Assembly: GCA_038531315.1 (NCBI GenBank) | Contig: JBCBBT010000015.1 | Location: 1-61,320, forward strand | DNA from: JAJFFW01 sp038531315 | GTDB lineage: Bacteria > Pseudomonadota > Alphaproteobacteria > Caulobacterales > Parvularculaceae | Length of the DNA: 61,320 nucleotides | Reading direction: 5' to 3' | In this document: positions 1 to 10,052 of the stretch, in pieces | Numbering within the stretch: the stretch's first letter is position 1 | Layout of the letters: the number at the start of each line of letters is the position of its first letter | Program-made: the position numbers and the translations under genes | The notes under the pieces: generated by a model | What the model was told of the DNA's origin: nothing | The model's input: only the letters and a program-made list of their open reading frames with translations | The model's database searches: none

Positions 1-1898
1 GGGTCTTCCAAAAGCTTCATTTTGTCCGCGCCGGCGACAGGAATGCCGCGCTCGGCAAGGGCGCTGATCATGCGATGAAACAGCGCCGTTCGGTTTTGAA
101 CGAGAATGACGATATCGGCGGGCGCAATCATTCGGTTGCGCGATTCAAGCGGCTCCTTGCCGATCCAGCTCTGAATGAGGTCGGCGATATGGCCGGTCAG
201 CCGCGCTTTGGGATCGTTTTCCGTGATGCTGTCGAGGGGCGCGTCCCACGCTTTTGCTTCTGATTTCTCCGGGCGCGGACAGAGCGGCCAGACTTCGACC
301 CGGCCAGCTCCGCCAACGCGCCGCGCGGCGTGTTGCGGCCAGGTCTCGCTGGCGACGCCTTCTGAGACTGCGCGCCGGGCAAACAAGGCATCGACAAAAT
401 CAAGAACCGGCGGCGTTGTTCGAAAAGAGAGCGTCAACGGTACTTGTTCAAATGGGCTTCCTCTTGCAACGATATCCTTACCGAGCCCTGCCTGCTTTTC
501 CGCAAACAGCTCTGCATCGGCGCCCTGAAACGAATAAATCGACTGCTTTTCATCTCCGACCGCAAAAAAACTGCGGGCTAGACCGCCGCCGTCAGCCGCG
601 TCGCGATGTGCGTCGGCGCCAGAAAAGAAATCGACCAGCGGCGCTTCGATGATATCCCACTGCGCGGGGCTCGTATCCTGTGCTTCGTCAAGCAGGATAT
701 GTTCAAGTCCATAATCGAGCTTGTAAAGCACCCACGCATTCTTTGTTCGATCCTTGAAGAGCGCGCGGGCGGTGAGAATGATATCGTCAAAATCAAGAAC
801 GGCCCGCGCGAATTTCTTTTGTTGATAGCGCTCAACACCGCCTTGAAGGGCGCCGAGAATGGCCTGTGTGTCTCGGTAGTTTTCGATCTGATGGATGGCG
901 CCGGCGGTCTCGAGCAAGGCGTTCCCAAATCCCACCATATAGTCGTGAATAGAAGGGTCGTGTTTATCGCTGGCTTTTGTCGCAAATTTTTTTCGAAGCG
1001 CGCCTTCTGTAAGAAAGACCGAATTGACGGCGAGCCATGCTTCTTTTTCATTCTTAGACGAAAAATATGCCGTCAGCGGTTTTTCAAACCAATTCGTCAG
1101 GTTGCCGCCGCATTCCATGTAAATTGCAAAAATTTCCTGTAGCCGCTCGCGTTCAAGCGTTTGGAGAAATGCGCGGCGCATTTCTTCCGGTTCGCCGATG
1201 GAGTCGGCCTCGGCGAAATCGAAGGCCTCTTGGACCGATTTGTGAAGGCCGTCCCAGCCGCCAGCATCTTCCAGTGCGCCGGCGATCTTCTGGCGGTCGG
1301 TCATTGAGTTGACGATCAGTTTTTGCGCAGCCGCTGGTCCAAACCGCGCGCCGAGCCGCGTGAATGCGTGCGCCATTTGCGGGGTTTGTGCGGCGGCCAG
1401 AAGAGCTTCCTCGGCAAGCGTTTTGGCCTCCCGTTCATCAAGCACGGAAAATCCAGGCGGGGCGCCAGCCTCAAGGGGAAACCGTTTCAGGACATTTTCG
1501 CAAAATGAATGAATGGTCTGGATCTTTAGGCCGCCCGGCGTTTCCAGGGCTCGCGCGAATAGCTTGCGGGCGCGTGCAAGTTCGCGTGGTGCGCGCTGCG
1601 TATTGTCGGCGCCTTCCAACGCATTCAATTTTTCCGTCAGCGTATCGTCATCTGCGAGCGCCCAGGCGCCCAATAACTCAAACAAGCGGTGCGCCATCTC
1701 CGCCGCTGCGGCCTTGGTGTACGTGATGCAGAGTATACGGTCGGGCGCGGCGCCATTCAGCAACAAACGCGCAACGCGGTCTGTCAAAACGCGCGTTTTC
1801 CCGGAACCGGCGTTTGCAGCCACCATTGCAGATTGTGCAGGATCGGCGGCGCGCCGCTGCGCCTTGACGGCTTGGTGAAACGCTGGCGGCTCGTTCAT
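1..1898 (-). CDS. addA: AddA helicase-nuclease subunit (3' part missing)
   Basis: This is the helicase subunit of the AddAB double-strand-break repair complex, which unwinds and resects DNA ends for RecA loading. Translating the minus strand from the ATG at 1898 gives a UvrD-type P-loop (NAGSGKT) at residues 29-35 and a motif II (LLDEAQD) near residues 402-408. The frame stays open to base 1, where the residues still look like AddA (ALAERGIPVAGAD). Only about 632 of the usual 1100-1200 residues lie inside the window, so the C-terminal nuclease domain is missing because of the window edge, not a mutation. The start overlaps the addB stop in an ATGA, which implies translational coupling. Identity is secure. 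Confidence 0.95.
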   Translation of the reverse strand, partial: MNEPPAFHQAVKAQRRAADPAQSAMVAANAGSGKTRVLTDRVARLLLNGAAPDRILCITYTKAAAAEMAHRLFELLGAWALADDDTLTEKLNALEGADNTQRAPRELARARKLFARALETPGGLKIQTIHSFCENVLKRFPLEAGAPPGFSVLDEREAKTLAEEALLAAAQTPQMAHAFTRLGARFGPAAAQKLIVNSMTDRQKIAGALEDAGGWDGLHKSVQEAFDFAEADSIGEPEEMRRAFLQTLERERLQEIFAIYMECGGNLTNWFEKPLTAYFSSKNEKEAWLAVNSVFLTEGALRKKFATKASDKHDPSIHDYMVGFGNALLETAGAIHQIENYRDTQAILGALQGGVERYQQKKFARAVLDFDDIILTARALFKDRTKNAWVLYKLDYGLEHILLDEAQDTSPAQWDIIEAPLVDFFSGADAHRDAADGGGLARSFFAVGDEKQSIYSFQGADAELFAEKQAGLGKDIVARGSPFEQVPLTLSFRTTPPVLDFVDALFARRAVSEGVASETWPQHAARRVGGAGRVEVWPLCPRPEKSEAKAWDAPLDSITENDPKARLTGHIADLIQSWIGKEPLESRNRMIAPADIVILVQNRTALFHRMISALAERGIPVAGADKMKLLED

Positions 1899-4800
1899 GA
1901 CGTTCCCGCCTCGTCTTCATCGCCGCCCGCCTGGCGCTCGCGACGACGCGCGAGATGATCGTAATCGCCGTATTGATGTTCAAACTTTGGGCGCGGTTGC
2001 GAAAGATACGCCGTATCCGGATTGTCGTAATAGCGAATGATGGCTTCGAGCCCAATGCGGGCTTCTTCAATGGCGCGCGCGGCGTCAGCGCCGGTTGCAC
2101 CGCTAATGTTCTCCTTCGCTGCAACCCTGCGTTCCAGAAACCGAAGATAGTGAAAGCTGTTGACGGGTGCGTCGCCCGATGCGTCGTCGCCGTCAAAACC
2201 GCCATGCGCAGCGATCAGGCCGGTCAGGGGCAGCTGCGGTTGGAACCCCGCGGCGGCTTGTTTGTGGGTCGGGAGTGAGCGCGACTTATAGTCAAATATG
2301 TCGAGCCCGCCGTCATTGCGTCGGTCGATGCGATCCGCAAAAGCGCTGATTTCGAACGGGTCGCCATCGATGAGAAGTGTATGGGCGCCTTTGCCCTCCA
2401 ACACCAATGGCTTCCCGATTTGTTGCCGTTCGGCGTGGAAACCGGCAAACCAGGTCAATGTGTCATCGATCGTCTCGGACCAGAATGCACGCTCCGGACC
2501 ACTGAATGCGTAACGCTCTGCAGTTTTCGCAAAGCGCGCCCGCAATTCTTCAAGAGGGTTCTCCGGAAGCGCGACCGGATAGTCGGCGGCGAAGGTTTCA
2601 AAGACGCTGTGGAACAGCTCGCCCAGATGGCGTTGCTCAAAGGCGACGCCCGGATCGTCCAGCTTCCGCAGGCCAAGGATTTGTTTTGCAAAAATCGTGT
2701 AGGGATCGCGCAAGAGATCGCCGATAGCGGTCACAAATAGATGACGCGGACGTGCGCGAACGGGCGGGGCGAAGTTTGGCGCCTCGGCGCGCTTGACGCT
2801 GGCCGGTTGGTCAAGCGCCGATGCGAGCGTGTCGAAATAGCAGGACGCGTCGGTTTGTGTCTGCGCTTCTGCGCCAGCAATTATATTCTGTAGACGAACG
2901 AGCCAGCGCGAAGGTTTTGACGGCTTGCCGCCGGCGCGTTTGGAGCGCGTCAATAAAGTCTGTGGTTGTGAGGCGAGTTGCGCGAAGTCGTGGGCGGCAA
3001 GCCCGACCCGCCGCTCCGGGGACGGGAGGCCGACAGCGCGACGCATCGCGCGGGAAAGAAACGGATCGGAGGGCGCATCGGCGGGCCAGACGCCTTCATT
3101 AAGGCCGCCGAGAATGACGACGTCTGCGCTTTGCAGGCGTGCCTCGAGGGGGCCCAGGATCGAAAGGCGGGGATGGGCCGCCGCGCGCCGACGCACTGCG
3201 ACGCCGCTTATGAGCATGGCGAAGACCGCGGGGTATTCTGATCGGGCGGCTTCAATCGCCGCGCCGGAGACAAGCAGCTCGCTGACAAGCGCCGCGCCGG
3301 CCTCTCCGTCGTCGAAACGCCACAAGCGCTGCGCGCCTTCTATATCGTCCGTACCGGCGATGATTTCAGCCGCTGCAATATGCGCCTTCAGCCACCCGCT
3401 AAACCCTTCGGCGACCGCGCTGTCCCAGGACGCGCAGGCAGCCTCAAGGCGCTGGAGAATGGGCTCAATCACCGCCGATGGCGGCTTCTTTTGCCGCCTG
3501 TTGAGCGGTGTTTCCAACGCGGCGCGTACGGCGTTGATCGCTACGCCGGGCGGACGCAATCCGCGCAGCCCTTGGTCCAGAGCTTTGTGCGCGCGGGTTT
3601 TGTCTTCGGGCGATAGGCCAAAACGCGCCAATCCGTGATCGCATAGCGCCAACAGCGCGACCGGGTCTGCGGGTGCGGCGATCCAGTCGGCGACAAGACG
3701 CAGGAAAACGCCGCACGGCGTATTCGAAAACGGGACCCCGGCGGAGTCGTCAACAACAATGTCCCAGCGGCGCAGTTTCTGGGCGACGCGGCGCGACAAA
3801 TCCCTGTCAGGCGTCACAAGCATCGCGGTCGCCTCCCGGCGCTCGACCGTCTCGCGCATCTTGATGGCGATCGCCGCCGCTTCCTGATCTTCGTCGTCGA
3901 GCGTCGCAATCGCGAGGCCGTCTGTGGCGTTCGTCAGTGTGGGGTCGGCTTCCTGCGCGGCGTTGACCAGCGACAGCCAGTCATCGGTTGCTTCAGCGGG
4001 TCTGAGCGCCAGAGAAATCAGTGCGCGGCGTTGTTCCCTTTTCGTCGCATTCGCGCCGGTGTGACGCGGCGCCGGCCACGGTCGGACGTCGTCTGGGTCA
4101 ATCGCCAGTCGCTCCAGTAACGCCTTCAGGCCGGCTTGGGGATGGGGGTCTTCTATTTCGCGCCATGCATGATCGCGCGTTAGAGGACGGTCGAGACCGG
4201 GGAGAATGACAGCGCCCCGCGGCAAGGAGAGCACCGCCTCCAGCAGATAAGCGACCGACGGCGAAGACCCGGTCGTTCCCGCAACAAATACAGGGCTTTG
4301 CGGTTTTTCGCCGAGGAAACGGTCTGCTTGCAGGCGGATTAATCTTGCGCGCCTTTCTGCCGGATCCATGCGGCCCGTGGTTTCGAGGTGGTCCGGCCAG
4401 GCTTCTGTAACAATTTTCAGGAACTCCAGCGATTGCTCCCAATGACCCGCGAGCTCGTCCGGCGCTGCGCTCTTAAGGGCATGCGGGGCTATTTCTTCCG
4501 TGTAAAGCGAATCGAGTAGTTTGCCGAGCTCGCGCCCCGCCGAGAGCGCCGCCGGCCAATTGTGATCGCCGGAAAAAGCTTTGTTTCGCGCCGCCGCCAG
4601 CCGCGCCAAAGTTACCAGGCGTTCTGTTGCAGAAATTGCCGGCGGCAACGACAAGTCAGTGTCAGAGAAATATTCAGCGTCGCTGAAAAGCATGATCTCA
4701 TCTTCGTCGACGTCGCCAAGCGCTTTAATCCTCGGCAGAATAGAAGGGCCCTGACGGCGACTTTCGGCGACACGGGCGAAGGCGCTGGCGATCGCTCTCG

Positions 4801-4978
4801 TAGCGCGTCTTGTTGGCGCAAAGATGACCGTATCGGCGAGGACGCCAGGGTCGCTCGCAGCGTCCAGCATCGCGTCAACACCAGTTGCGAGTTCTTGCGC
4901 AAAGGACCGTCCGGCGTCGATGCTGTAAATGTGCCGGGCGCCAGCATTCCGGTCGGCGAATGCAGGCTTTACTGTCAT
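1895..4978 (-). CDS. addB: AddB, nuclease/scaffold subunit of AddAB
   Basis: This is the partner of AddA in double-strand-break repair. The 1027-residue protein has the inactivated helicase fold typical of alphaproteobacterial AddB. An N-terminal segment near residues 51-70 (APTRRATRAIASAF) replaces a true Walker A. The C-terminal RecB-like nuclease core is intact: DRIDRRNDGGLDIFDYKS starts at residue 882 and is followed by the downstream Q..PQLPL element. The gene overlaps murU by 4 bp upstream and addA by 4 bp downstream, so the cluster tsaE-amgK-murU-addB-addA is probably one transcript. Length and order match other alphaproteobacteria. Confidence 0.95.
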   Translation of the reverse strand: MTVKPAFADRNAGARHIYSIDAGRSFAQELATGVDAMLDAASDPGVLADTVIFAPTRRATRAIASAFARVAESRRQGPSILPRIKALGDVDEDEIMLFSDAEYFSDTDLSLPPAISATERLVTLARLAAARNKAFSGDHNWPAALSAGRELGKLLDSLYTEEIAPHALKSAAPDELAGHWEQSLEFLKIVTEAWPDHLETTGRMDPAERRARLIRLQADRFLGEKPQSPVFVAGTTGSSPSVAYLLEAVLSLPRGAVILPGLDRPLTRDHAWREIEDPHPQAGLKALLERLAIDPDDVRPWPAPRHTGANATKREQRRALISLALRPAEATDDWLSLVNAAQEADPTLTNATDGLAIATLDDEDQEAAAIAIKMRETVERREATAMLVTPDRDLSRRVAQKLRRWDIVVDDSAGVPFSNTPCGVFLRLVADWIAAPADPVALLALCDHGLARFGLSPEDKTRAHKALDQGLRGLRPPGVAINAVRAALETPLNRRQKKPPSAVIEPILQRLEAACASWDSAVAEGFSGWLKAHIAAAEIIAGTDDIEGAQRLWRFDDGEAGAALVSELLVSGAAIEAARSEYPAVFAMLISGVAVRRRAAAHPRLSILGPLEARLQSADVVILGGLNEGVWPADAPSDPFLSRAMRRAVGLPSPERRVGLAAHDFAQLASQPQTLLTRSKRAGGKPSKPSRWLVRLQNIIAGAEAQTQTDASCYFDTLASALDQPASVKRAEAPNFAPPVRARPRHLFVTAIGDLLRDPYTIFAKQILGLRKLDDPGVAFEQRHLGELFHSVFETFAADYPVALPENPLEELRARFAKTAERYAFSGPERAFWSETIDDTLTWFAGFHAERQQIGKPLVLEGKGAHTLLIDGDPFEISAFADRIDRRNDGGLDIFDYKSRSLPTHKQAAAGFQPQLPLTGLIAAHGGFDGDDASGDAPVNSFHYLRFLERRVAAKENISGATGADAARAIEEARIGLEAIIRYYDNPDTAYLSQPRPKFEHQYGDYDHLARRRERQAGGDEDEAGTS

Positions 4979-5736
4979 GAGGCCGGCGACTTTGCGATAT
5001 CCAGGAAACGTTTTTCTGCGAGCGCCAGCCCCGCCGGGTCGCCCACATGCATCCAGAAGCCGTCATGCGTAACGCCATAAAGCCGGCCTGCATGGAGCGC
5101 TTTGTCCCAAAGAATCTTTGTCGAAAATGGCGCGTCCGGTGTGTCACAGAGCAATGACGGCTTGATGATTTGCAAGCCAGTAAAGACATATGGCGCCGTG
5201 TCGCGGGCGCGAAACGAAATTTGTCCGCTATCGGATCGCTCAAAATCGCCGGCGCCGTCATAGCCGCTGGTCATAGCGATCGGTACAAGCAGCAAAAGAG
5301 CGTCCATATCGTCCGGCGCCCAGTGAAGCTGCAGCCGCGCACACGGATCAAGGCCGGGACCCTCTAAGAGAATTGCGTCGGTGTTCGTGCAAAATACCGC
5401 TTCACCGTGGAAATGAGGTTGGGCTTTTTTCAACCCGCCGCCGGTCTCCATTAACTGGTCGCGTTCGTCTGAGATTATAATTTCAGGACGCGCACGTGCG
5501 CCGACATGACTTTCGACCATATCCGCCAAATAGTGCACGTTGACGATAGCGCGTTCGACGCCTGCGCGTTCGAAAAGGTCTAGCGGATAATCGATCAAGG
5601 CCTTGTCGGCGACGCGGATCAGCGGTTTGGGCTGCGTATCGGTCAACGGCCGCATGCGCGTGCCGAGCCCGGCGGCGAGAACCATCGCCGTCGTGATGCG
5701 GAATTCGTGCGTGGTTCGCTCGTTACCATCAGTCAT
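4975..5736 (-). CDS. murU: MurU-like N-acetylmuramate-1-phosphate uridylyltransferase
   Basis: This is a nucleotidyltransferase of 253 residues with the sugar-nucleotide pyrophosphorylase signature LAAGLGTRMRP at residues 20-30, followed by the PKPLI segment and an ETGGG motif. In the anhydro-MurNAc recycling pathway MurU converts MurNAc-1-P to UDP-MurNAc, bypassing de novo, fosfomycin-sensitive synthesis. The assignment rests on the overlap (8 bp) with the upstream kinase gene that resembles AmgK; the pair is the known recycling module. A related sugar-1-P nucleotidyltransferase is the only serious alternative. Confidence 0.87.
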   Translation of the reverse strand: MTDGNERTTHEFRITTAMVLAAGLGTRMRPLTDTQPKPLIRVADKALIDYPLDLFERAGVERAIVNVHYLADMVESHVGARARPEIIISDERDQLMETGGGLKKAQPHFHGEAVFCTNTDAILLEGPGLDPCARLQLHWAPDDMDALLLLVPIAMTSGYDGAGDFERSDSGQISFRARDTAPYVFTGLQIIKPSLLCDTPDAPFSTKILWDKALHAGRLYGVTHDGFWMHVGDPAGLALAEKRFLDIAKSPAS

Positions 5737-6865
5737 GAGGCGCGAGGTCCGGCATATGTCTTGAAAAAAATGAGCGGACGTCCGCGAGCGAGGGGTGTTT
5801 CAAATCATTCCGGAAATGGTTTTCGACACGGCTGAAGAACTGCGCGTAACGCGGTTTATGATCGCGCGTGATAAGCCGCGCAAAGATGCCGAGGATTTTT
5901 GCGTTCCGTTGTGCGCCCAAAATCGCATAATCGCTCAGTAGGCGCTCTTTATCAAAGTCGGGCGCATCTTTTGCCTGACGGCAATAATGAGCGATCATTG
6001 CTTGCGCCAATGCGGGGTCGACATCGCGGCGCGCATCTTCGAGCAGGGAAACAAGATCGTAGGCGGCGTGTCCGAATAGCCCGTCCTGAAAATCGATCAC
6101 GCCGGCGCGAGCAACGCCCTTGCGCGACGGCAACCAGAGAAGATTCTCGGCGTGAAAGTCCCGCAAAACGATCGTATGCGGCTGGCTTAGTCTTTCAAGA
6201 GCGCCCGCCCAGCTTGCCGCATAGTCTGAGGCGAGTTCAGGTGAGATCGCTGCGCCGTTGCGGTGCGGCCAATACCACTCGCTCAGCAATGCGACTTCGG
6301 CGTTCATCGCAACGCGGTCATAGTCCAGCATGACATAATGATCAGCAGACGGTGCGGTTACGCCAGATCGCTTGAGCGCGACAAGCGCGTCAATTGCGGC
6401 GCTATAGAGTAATTTTTCATCGGCGCCGTCGGGGATCGCCCGCGCATACAGAGCGTCACCCAAATCTTCGATCACGGCGAACCCGGTCTGCGTATCAGCC
6501 GCATAAATGTCCGGGGCTGAAAGGCCGGCGCGGCGGAGAGCGGCGCTAATGTCGACAAAGGCATGAAGGTTTGGTCCGGCGAGCCGGGCGAGCGCATTGT
6601 ACCCAAGCGACTGCCGCTCTTGTGGCGTGGCGTCCGGCGGACATGAGGTCGTCTCGGCGCCCGGCGGCGCGCTCATCAAAAGCGCCTGGCGGTCGCCAAG
6701 CCGCAACCGTTCGTAGGTCCGGGTCGACGCGTCGGCGGTCAATGGCTCTGCATCCGCCGCCGCCCATCCGGCTGCTTTCAAGAATGCAGCGCGGCTCTCG
6801 GCCCGCGCGTTCTCATGATCCTTTTCTGACCCGGTCTCCGGCGTTGATGAGGTTGAGGACTGCAT
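5729..6865 (-). CDS. amgK: AmgK-like anomeric MurNAc/GlcNAc kinase
   Basis: This is a 378-residue kinase of the aminoglycoside phosphotransferase (APH) fold. The catalytic loop LRDFHAENLLW lies at residues 234-244 and the Mg-binding DFQD at 258-261. AmgK phosphorylates MurNAc (and GlcNAc) at C1 to feed MurU, recycling cell-wall sugars into UDP-MurNAc. It starts 10 bp after the tsaE stop and overlaps murU by 8 bp. The N-terminal 35 residues are charged and poorly conserved, so a slightly later start is possible. The specific function comes from the neighbour pair; the APH fold is seen directly. Confidence 0.87.
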   Translation of the reverse strand: MQSSTSSTPETGSEKDHENARAESRAAFLKAAGWAAADAEPLTADASTRTYERLRLGDRQALLMSAPPGAETTSCPPDATPQERQSLGYNALARLAGPNLHAFVDISAALRRAGLSAPDIYAADTQTGFAVIEDLGDALYARAIPDGADEKLLYSAAIDALVALKRSGVTAPSADHYVMLDYDRVAMNAEVALLSEWYWPHRNGAAISPELASDYAASWAGALERLSQPHTIVLRDFHAENLLWLPSRKGVARAGVIDFQDGLFGHAAYDLVSLLEDARRDVDPALAQAMIAHYCRQAKDAPDFDKERLLSDYAILGAQRNAKILGIFARLITRDHKPRYAQFFSRVENHFRNDLKHPSLADVRSFFSRHMPDLAPHD

Positions 6866-6875
6866 GTTCGGCTTC

Positions 6876-7376
6876 TTAGAACGATTTACGGTCGTTTTGG
6901 GCGTGGATCATTCCGCCGGCATTCGCAAGATCGGCTTTTTCAATGCGGTCTCTGGCGGCCTCGTATCCGCGAATGGTCGCGGCTCGACCGGCGCCGCTAT
7001 GGGCGAGCGATACAATGATCAGCGTTTCCGGCAATAGCGCCTCAATGCGTTCGGGCCACTCAATCAGGGCGACATCTTCAAGTGCGTCTTCAAAGCCTGC
7101 TTCCCAGATATCGGCGGGCTTCTCAAGGCGGTAGAGATCGTAATGCCAGATATCGAAAGCGCGCGCGCGATAGGTTTCGACGATCGAATAAGTCGGGCTC
7201 GCCGCTTCATTGACGCCGGCCGCCGCCGCGATCAAAGCCCTCGCCAGAGTTGTTTTTCCGGTCCCTAAAGCGCCGACAAGCGCCACGACGTCCTTGCGGC
7301 GCAAAACCCCCGCCAGCGCCGCGCCGAGCGCCCGTGTCGCTGTTTCGTCGGGCAGGGCGATTTTCAAGTCGCTCAC
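6876..7376 (-). CDS. tsaE: TsaE, tRNA t6A synthesis ATPase
   Basis: This is the ATPase needed for N6-threonylcarbamoyladenosine at position 37 of ANN-decoding tRNAs; it acts with TsaB and TsaD. The P-loop GALGTGKTT lies at about residues 35-43 and the family segments SPTYSIVE, YDLYRLE and LIEWPERI follow. I chose the GTG at 7376 (166 aa) because a G-rich Shine-Dalgarno stretch precedes it and because the 20 extra residues from an ATG at 7436 are a Pro/Arg-rich, non-conserved run. The gene heads the minus-strand cluster with amgK, murU, addB and addA and is divergent from the ferredoxin gene. Confidence 0.9.
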   Translation of the reverse strand: MSDLKIALPDETATRALGAALAGVLRRKDVVALVGALGTGKTTLARALIAAAAGVNEAASPTYSIVETYRARAFDIWHYDLYRLEKPADIWEAGFEDALEDVALIEWPERIEALLPETLIIVSLAHSGAGRAATIRGYEAARDRIEKADLANAGGMIHAQNDRKSF

Positions 7377-7517
7377 AGGCTCGCCCCCCGGCTGCGGTCT
7401 GGGTTGGCGGCGATCGGGCGCAGGTTCATAAACCACAAAATCCTTGCTCTTGGCGGCGTGCGCCCTACATAGACGCGCTGATTATAGCGCGCAGGGCGCA
7501 GTCTTAGATGGTGATCC

Positions 7518-7838
7518 ATGCCAAAAATTACATATGTTGAGCAAAACGGGACCGAACACGCCATTGAGGCTGAAAGCGGCATTTCTGTCATGGAGGCCGC
7601 CATCAAGAACATGGTCCCCGGGATTGACGCAGACTGCGGCGGCGCGTGCGCGTGTGCGACCTGCCATGTCTATGTTGACGAGGCCTGGCTTGAAAAGACC
7701 GGCAAGCCTGAAGCCATGGAAGAATCGATGCTCGACTTCGCTTATGAGCCCAAGGAGAATTCACGGCTTTCCTGTCAGATTACGGTTTCTGACAAGCTCG
7801 ACGGTCTGGTCGTGAAACTGCCGGAATTTCAGGGTTAG
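7518..7838 (+). CDS. 2Fe-2S ferredoxin, adrenodoxin type
   Basis: This is a soluble electron-transfer protein of 106 residues. The cysteine pattern C40-x5-C46-x2-C49 with C86 is that of vertebrate-type (adrenodoxin-like) ferredoxins, which in alphaproteobacteria serve Fe-S assembly, cytochrome P450s or heme A and ubiquinone hydroxylases. A further Cys44 lies within the loop and is common in the family. The gene stands alone on the plus strand, divergent from tsaE across about 140 bp and convergent with the large DUF11 locus, so no partner can be named from context. Confidence 0.93.
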   Translation: MPKITYVEQNGTEHAIEAESGISVMEAAIKNMVPGIDADCGGACACATCHVYVDEAWLEKTGKPEAMEESMLDFAYEPKENSRLSCQITVSDKLDGLVVKLPEFQG

Positions 7839-7862
7839 CGCCCGCGCGCTCGCTCAACGGGT

Positions 7863-9947
7863 TTATTCGACCAACCCTCTTATTCTTAAAACCCCAGTTG
7901 CCCCCGGGTTCAGCGTCGCGCCTTCAAGGCGCACGGTGCAATTGCTTGTCGTCGGCGTGCAAGTGATCGTGTTGGCGGGCGTGCCTGTATCGGTCGTCCT
8001 GATGGTTCCGCCAGTGAAGGCCGTTTGCGTCGCTGACGCAAATGTCACGTTATCGGGCAGCGTGTCCACGAGATCGATGCTGTCCGCGTTCGGGCCGCCG
8101 GGATGGTTGACCGATATCTGATATTCGATGCAGGCGCCGGGAGAGGCGTATTGCGACGGCGAGCCGGGGTCCGGCGCCGCCGCGCATGTTGAGACGGCGC
8201 CCCCATCGGTTGCGATCACCGAGACGGTTTTAATCGCGTTCAACGTCACGCCCGGCCGGCAGATCTGCGTGTACTCCACGGCGTCAATAAAAATGTCGTC
8301 GCCGTTGAGCGTGTTGAACTGAACAAAGCGCGCATTTGCGATCGGCACGACAAAATTATTGTGTTGAATGACGTCCTGCGCGCCCGACGTGAAATCGGCC
8401 GGCGCGGCGCCGTATGTGCCGGCTGAGGTGAAGGTGGTGTTGTCCTGCGAAAAAAGAACTTCGACGCGAGCCGTATTGCCGGCGCCGCCGCCGTCACGCG
8501 CCAGTGAGACGAGCAGCGTTGAACTCTCCGGGATCGGATCGCCGAGTTCGATCGTGAACAAGTCGCCATTAGCGTTCATTTCCGCTGATACAGGATCGGG
8601 CGGGCTTGTGCCGGGCGCCGCGGGCGCGCCCAGCGCGCGGTCCTGATTGGCGACGCTCTGGTCGAGCGTTACGGCAACAGCGTTGCCCGTCTGACTGGCG
8701 ACCGTGAAGCCCGCCTGACAGGACGGGGCGGGCGGCGCCGGGGTAATCGTCACCTGGTAATCTTCAACTTCTCCGTCGGGTGCGCTCAGGAATTCAGGCG
8801 GCAGGGCCGGCGCGCTCGACCAGCGAAACCGCGCGAAGGTCGAACCCGGCGCGGCGCCGCCCGGCGGCACGGTTGCGATCCTGATCGCGCCATTTGCCAC
8901 GCCGTCCGTATCGCCGGCCCCGCCGTCGGTAATGTCGGCGGCGATTTGATCGTCGATATCGGTGAAATTTCCGTTGCCGGCCCAGTCGATCCATGCGGAC
9001 AGACGCCCGCCGGCGCCGGACACCGCAACATCGATAAACGCCGTCACCCCGCGATCGAATGTGGGCAAGGTGACGCCGTCGTCGCCGCCGTCTGCGCTTG
9101 CGGTTGGGCTATCGAGCGGTCCCGGATCGACGGTGTTGGAAGCGCCGATTTGAAAGCCCGCTGTAACGTCATGGTGCGGATCACCGTAAGAGGCAAGCGG
9201 CGCATCGCCAAAATCTTGCTGGACTTGCGGCTGCGGGTTGGGCGTTGTCAGGTTCGGACAACTGAAATCAAGGGAGGTAAGGCGCGTCTGGTTGCCTGTA
9301 TCCAGAGAGCCGATCCGATACTCGAATGTGCTTTCGTCGGCATAAAAAGCCGTAACGATATTGCGCGGCTCATTGGGGTCGATGCCGGGCGCCACGTCGA
9401 CGGTGCGGGCTTCAAAACGTAGTCGGTTCGCCGCCGACGGGCCCGAAGCGTTCACATCAAGGCGGGTCGGATTATTCAATACATATTCCTGAAGGGGAAT
9501 AGAAAACTCCGCATACTCACGGATATCCACATTGTTTCCGTCAATATCGATCCCGGAGGCGGCGAAGTCGAAAACGAGCGGCGTGGTTGTGCCGGCGTTG
9601 ACGAACGTGATGGTGAAATCGACGCTGGAATTGCCGCTTGCAACAAGTTCGGGCTGAAAATTATCCACAAGCCCGGTGTCGCGGTCGATGATGGCGAGTG
9701 AAGCGCCATTGAAGGCGTCGATTGTGACGAGCGCGTCGGCGCCGGTCGTGACATTGGAAAACCGGTAAACGGCGCCGACCTGAAGCGCTGTCCCCGACTC
9801 AAGGGTCGGGTTTCGAAAATCCATTTGTGTGACAGGCCGGTTTTGGCAGTTGATGACTTGCGCGCGCGCGGAGCCTGCCGCCAGCGACGCGATTGCCGCT
9901 GTACTCAGAAAAAGCGCTTTGCTTGCGAAAAAAGACCGTCCCGCCAT
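7863..9947 (-). CDS. Secreted GEVED/DUF11 surface protein
   Basis: This is a 694-residue exported protein of unknown precise role. A signal peptide ends near residue 30 (SARAQ). A GEVED-type domain carries QDFGDAP at 244-250, DWAGNGNF at 321-328 and GEVEDYQV at 392-399, a fold known from extracellular adhesion-like proteins. The last 128 residues (from about 567) are a DUF11 module with SPGACIEY, DTLPDNVTF and a terminal GVLRIRGLVE, closely matching the C-terminus of the 413-residue protein encoded at 15250-16491. The gene follows the giant barrel protein gene by 105 bp on the same strand. I infer a cell-surface or fibre component; no enzyme motif is visible. Confidence 0.85.
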   Translation of the reverse strand: MAGRSFFASKALFLSTAAIASLAAGSARAQVINCQNRPVTQMDFRNPTLESGTALQVGAVYRFSNVTTGADALVTIDAFNGASLAIIDRDTGLVDNFQPELVASGNSSVDFTITFVNAGTTTPLVFDFAASGIDIDGNNVDIREYAEFSIPLQEYVLNNPTRLDVNASGPSAANRLRFEARTVDVAPGIDPNEPRNIVTAFYADESTFEYRIGSLDTGNQTRLTSLDFSCPNLTTPNPQPQVQQDFGDAPLASYGDPHHDVTAGFQIGASNTVDPGPLDSPTASADGGDDGVTLPTFDRGVTAFIDVAVSGAGGRLSAWIDWAGNGNFTDIDDQIAADITDGGAGDTDGVANGAIRIATVPPGGAAPGSTFARFRWSSAPALPPEFLSAPDGEVEDYQVTITPAPPAPSCQAGFTVASQTGNAVAVTLDQSVANQDRALGAPAAPGTSPPDPVSAEMNANGDLFTIELGDPIPESSTLLVSLARDGGGAGNTARVEVLFSQDNTTFTSAGTYGAAPADFTSGAQDVIQHNNFVVPIANARFVQFNTLNGDDIFIDAVEYTQICRPGVTLNAIKTVSVIATDGGAVSTCAAAPDPGSPSQYASPGACIEYQISVNHPGGPNADSIDLVDTLPDNVTFASATQTAFTGGTIRTTDTGTPANTITCTPTTSNCTVRLEGATLNPGATGVLRIRGLVE

Positions 9948-10052
9948 CCATCTCGTCCCGATGGATAACCGTATGAATTCTTGATTAAAATTCGCCTCGC
10001 GATTGCAGCCAATGCGAGTGCTGGACGCGGGCGGCCGCGTTTGCGGCGAGGT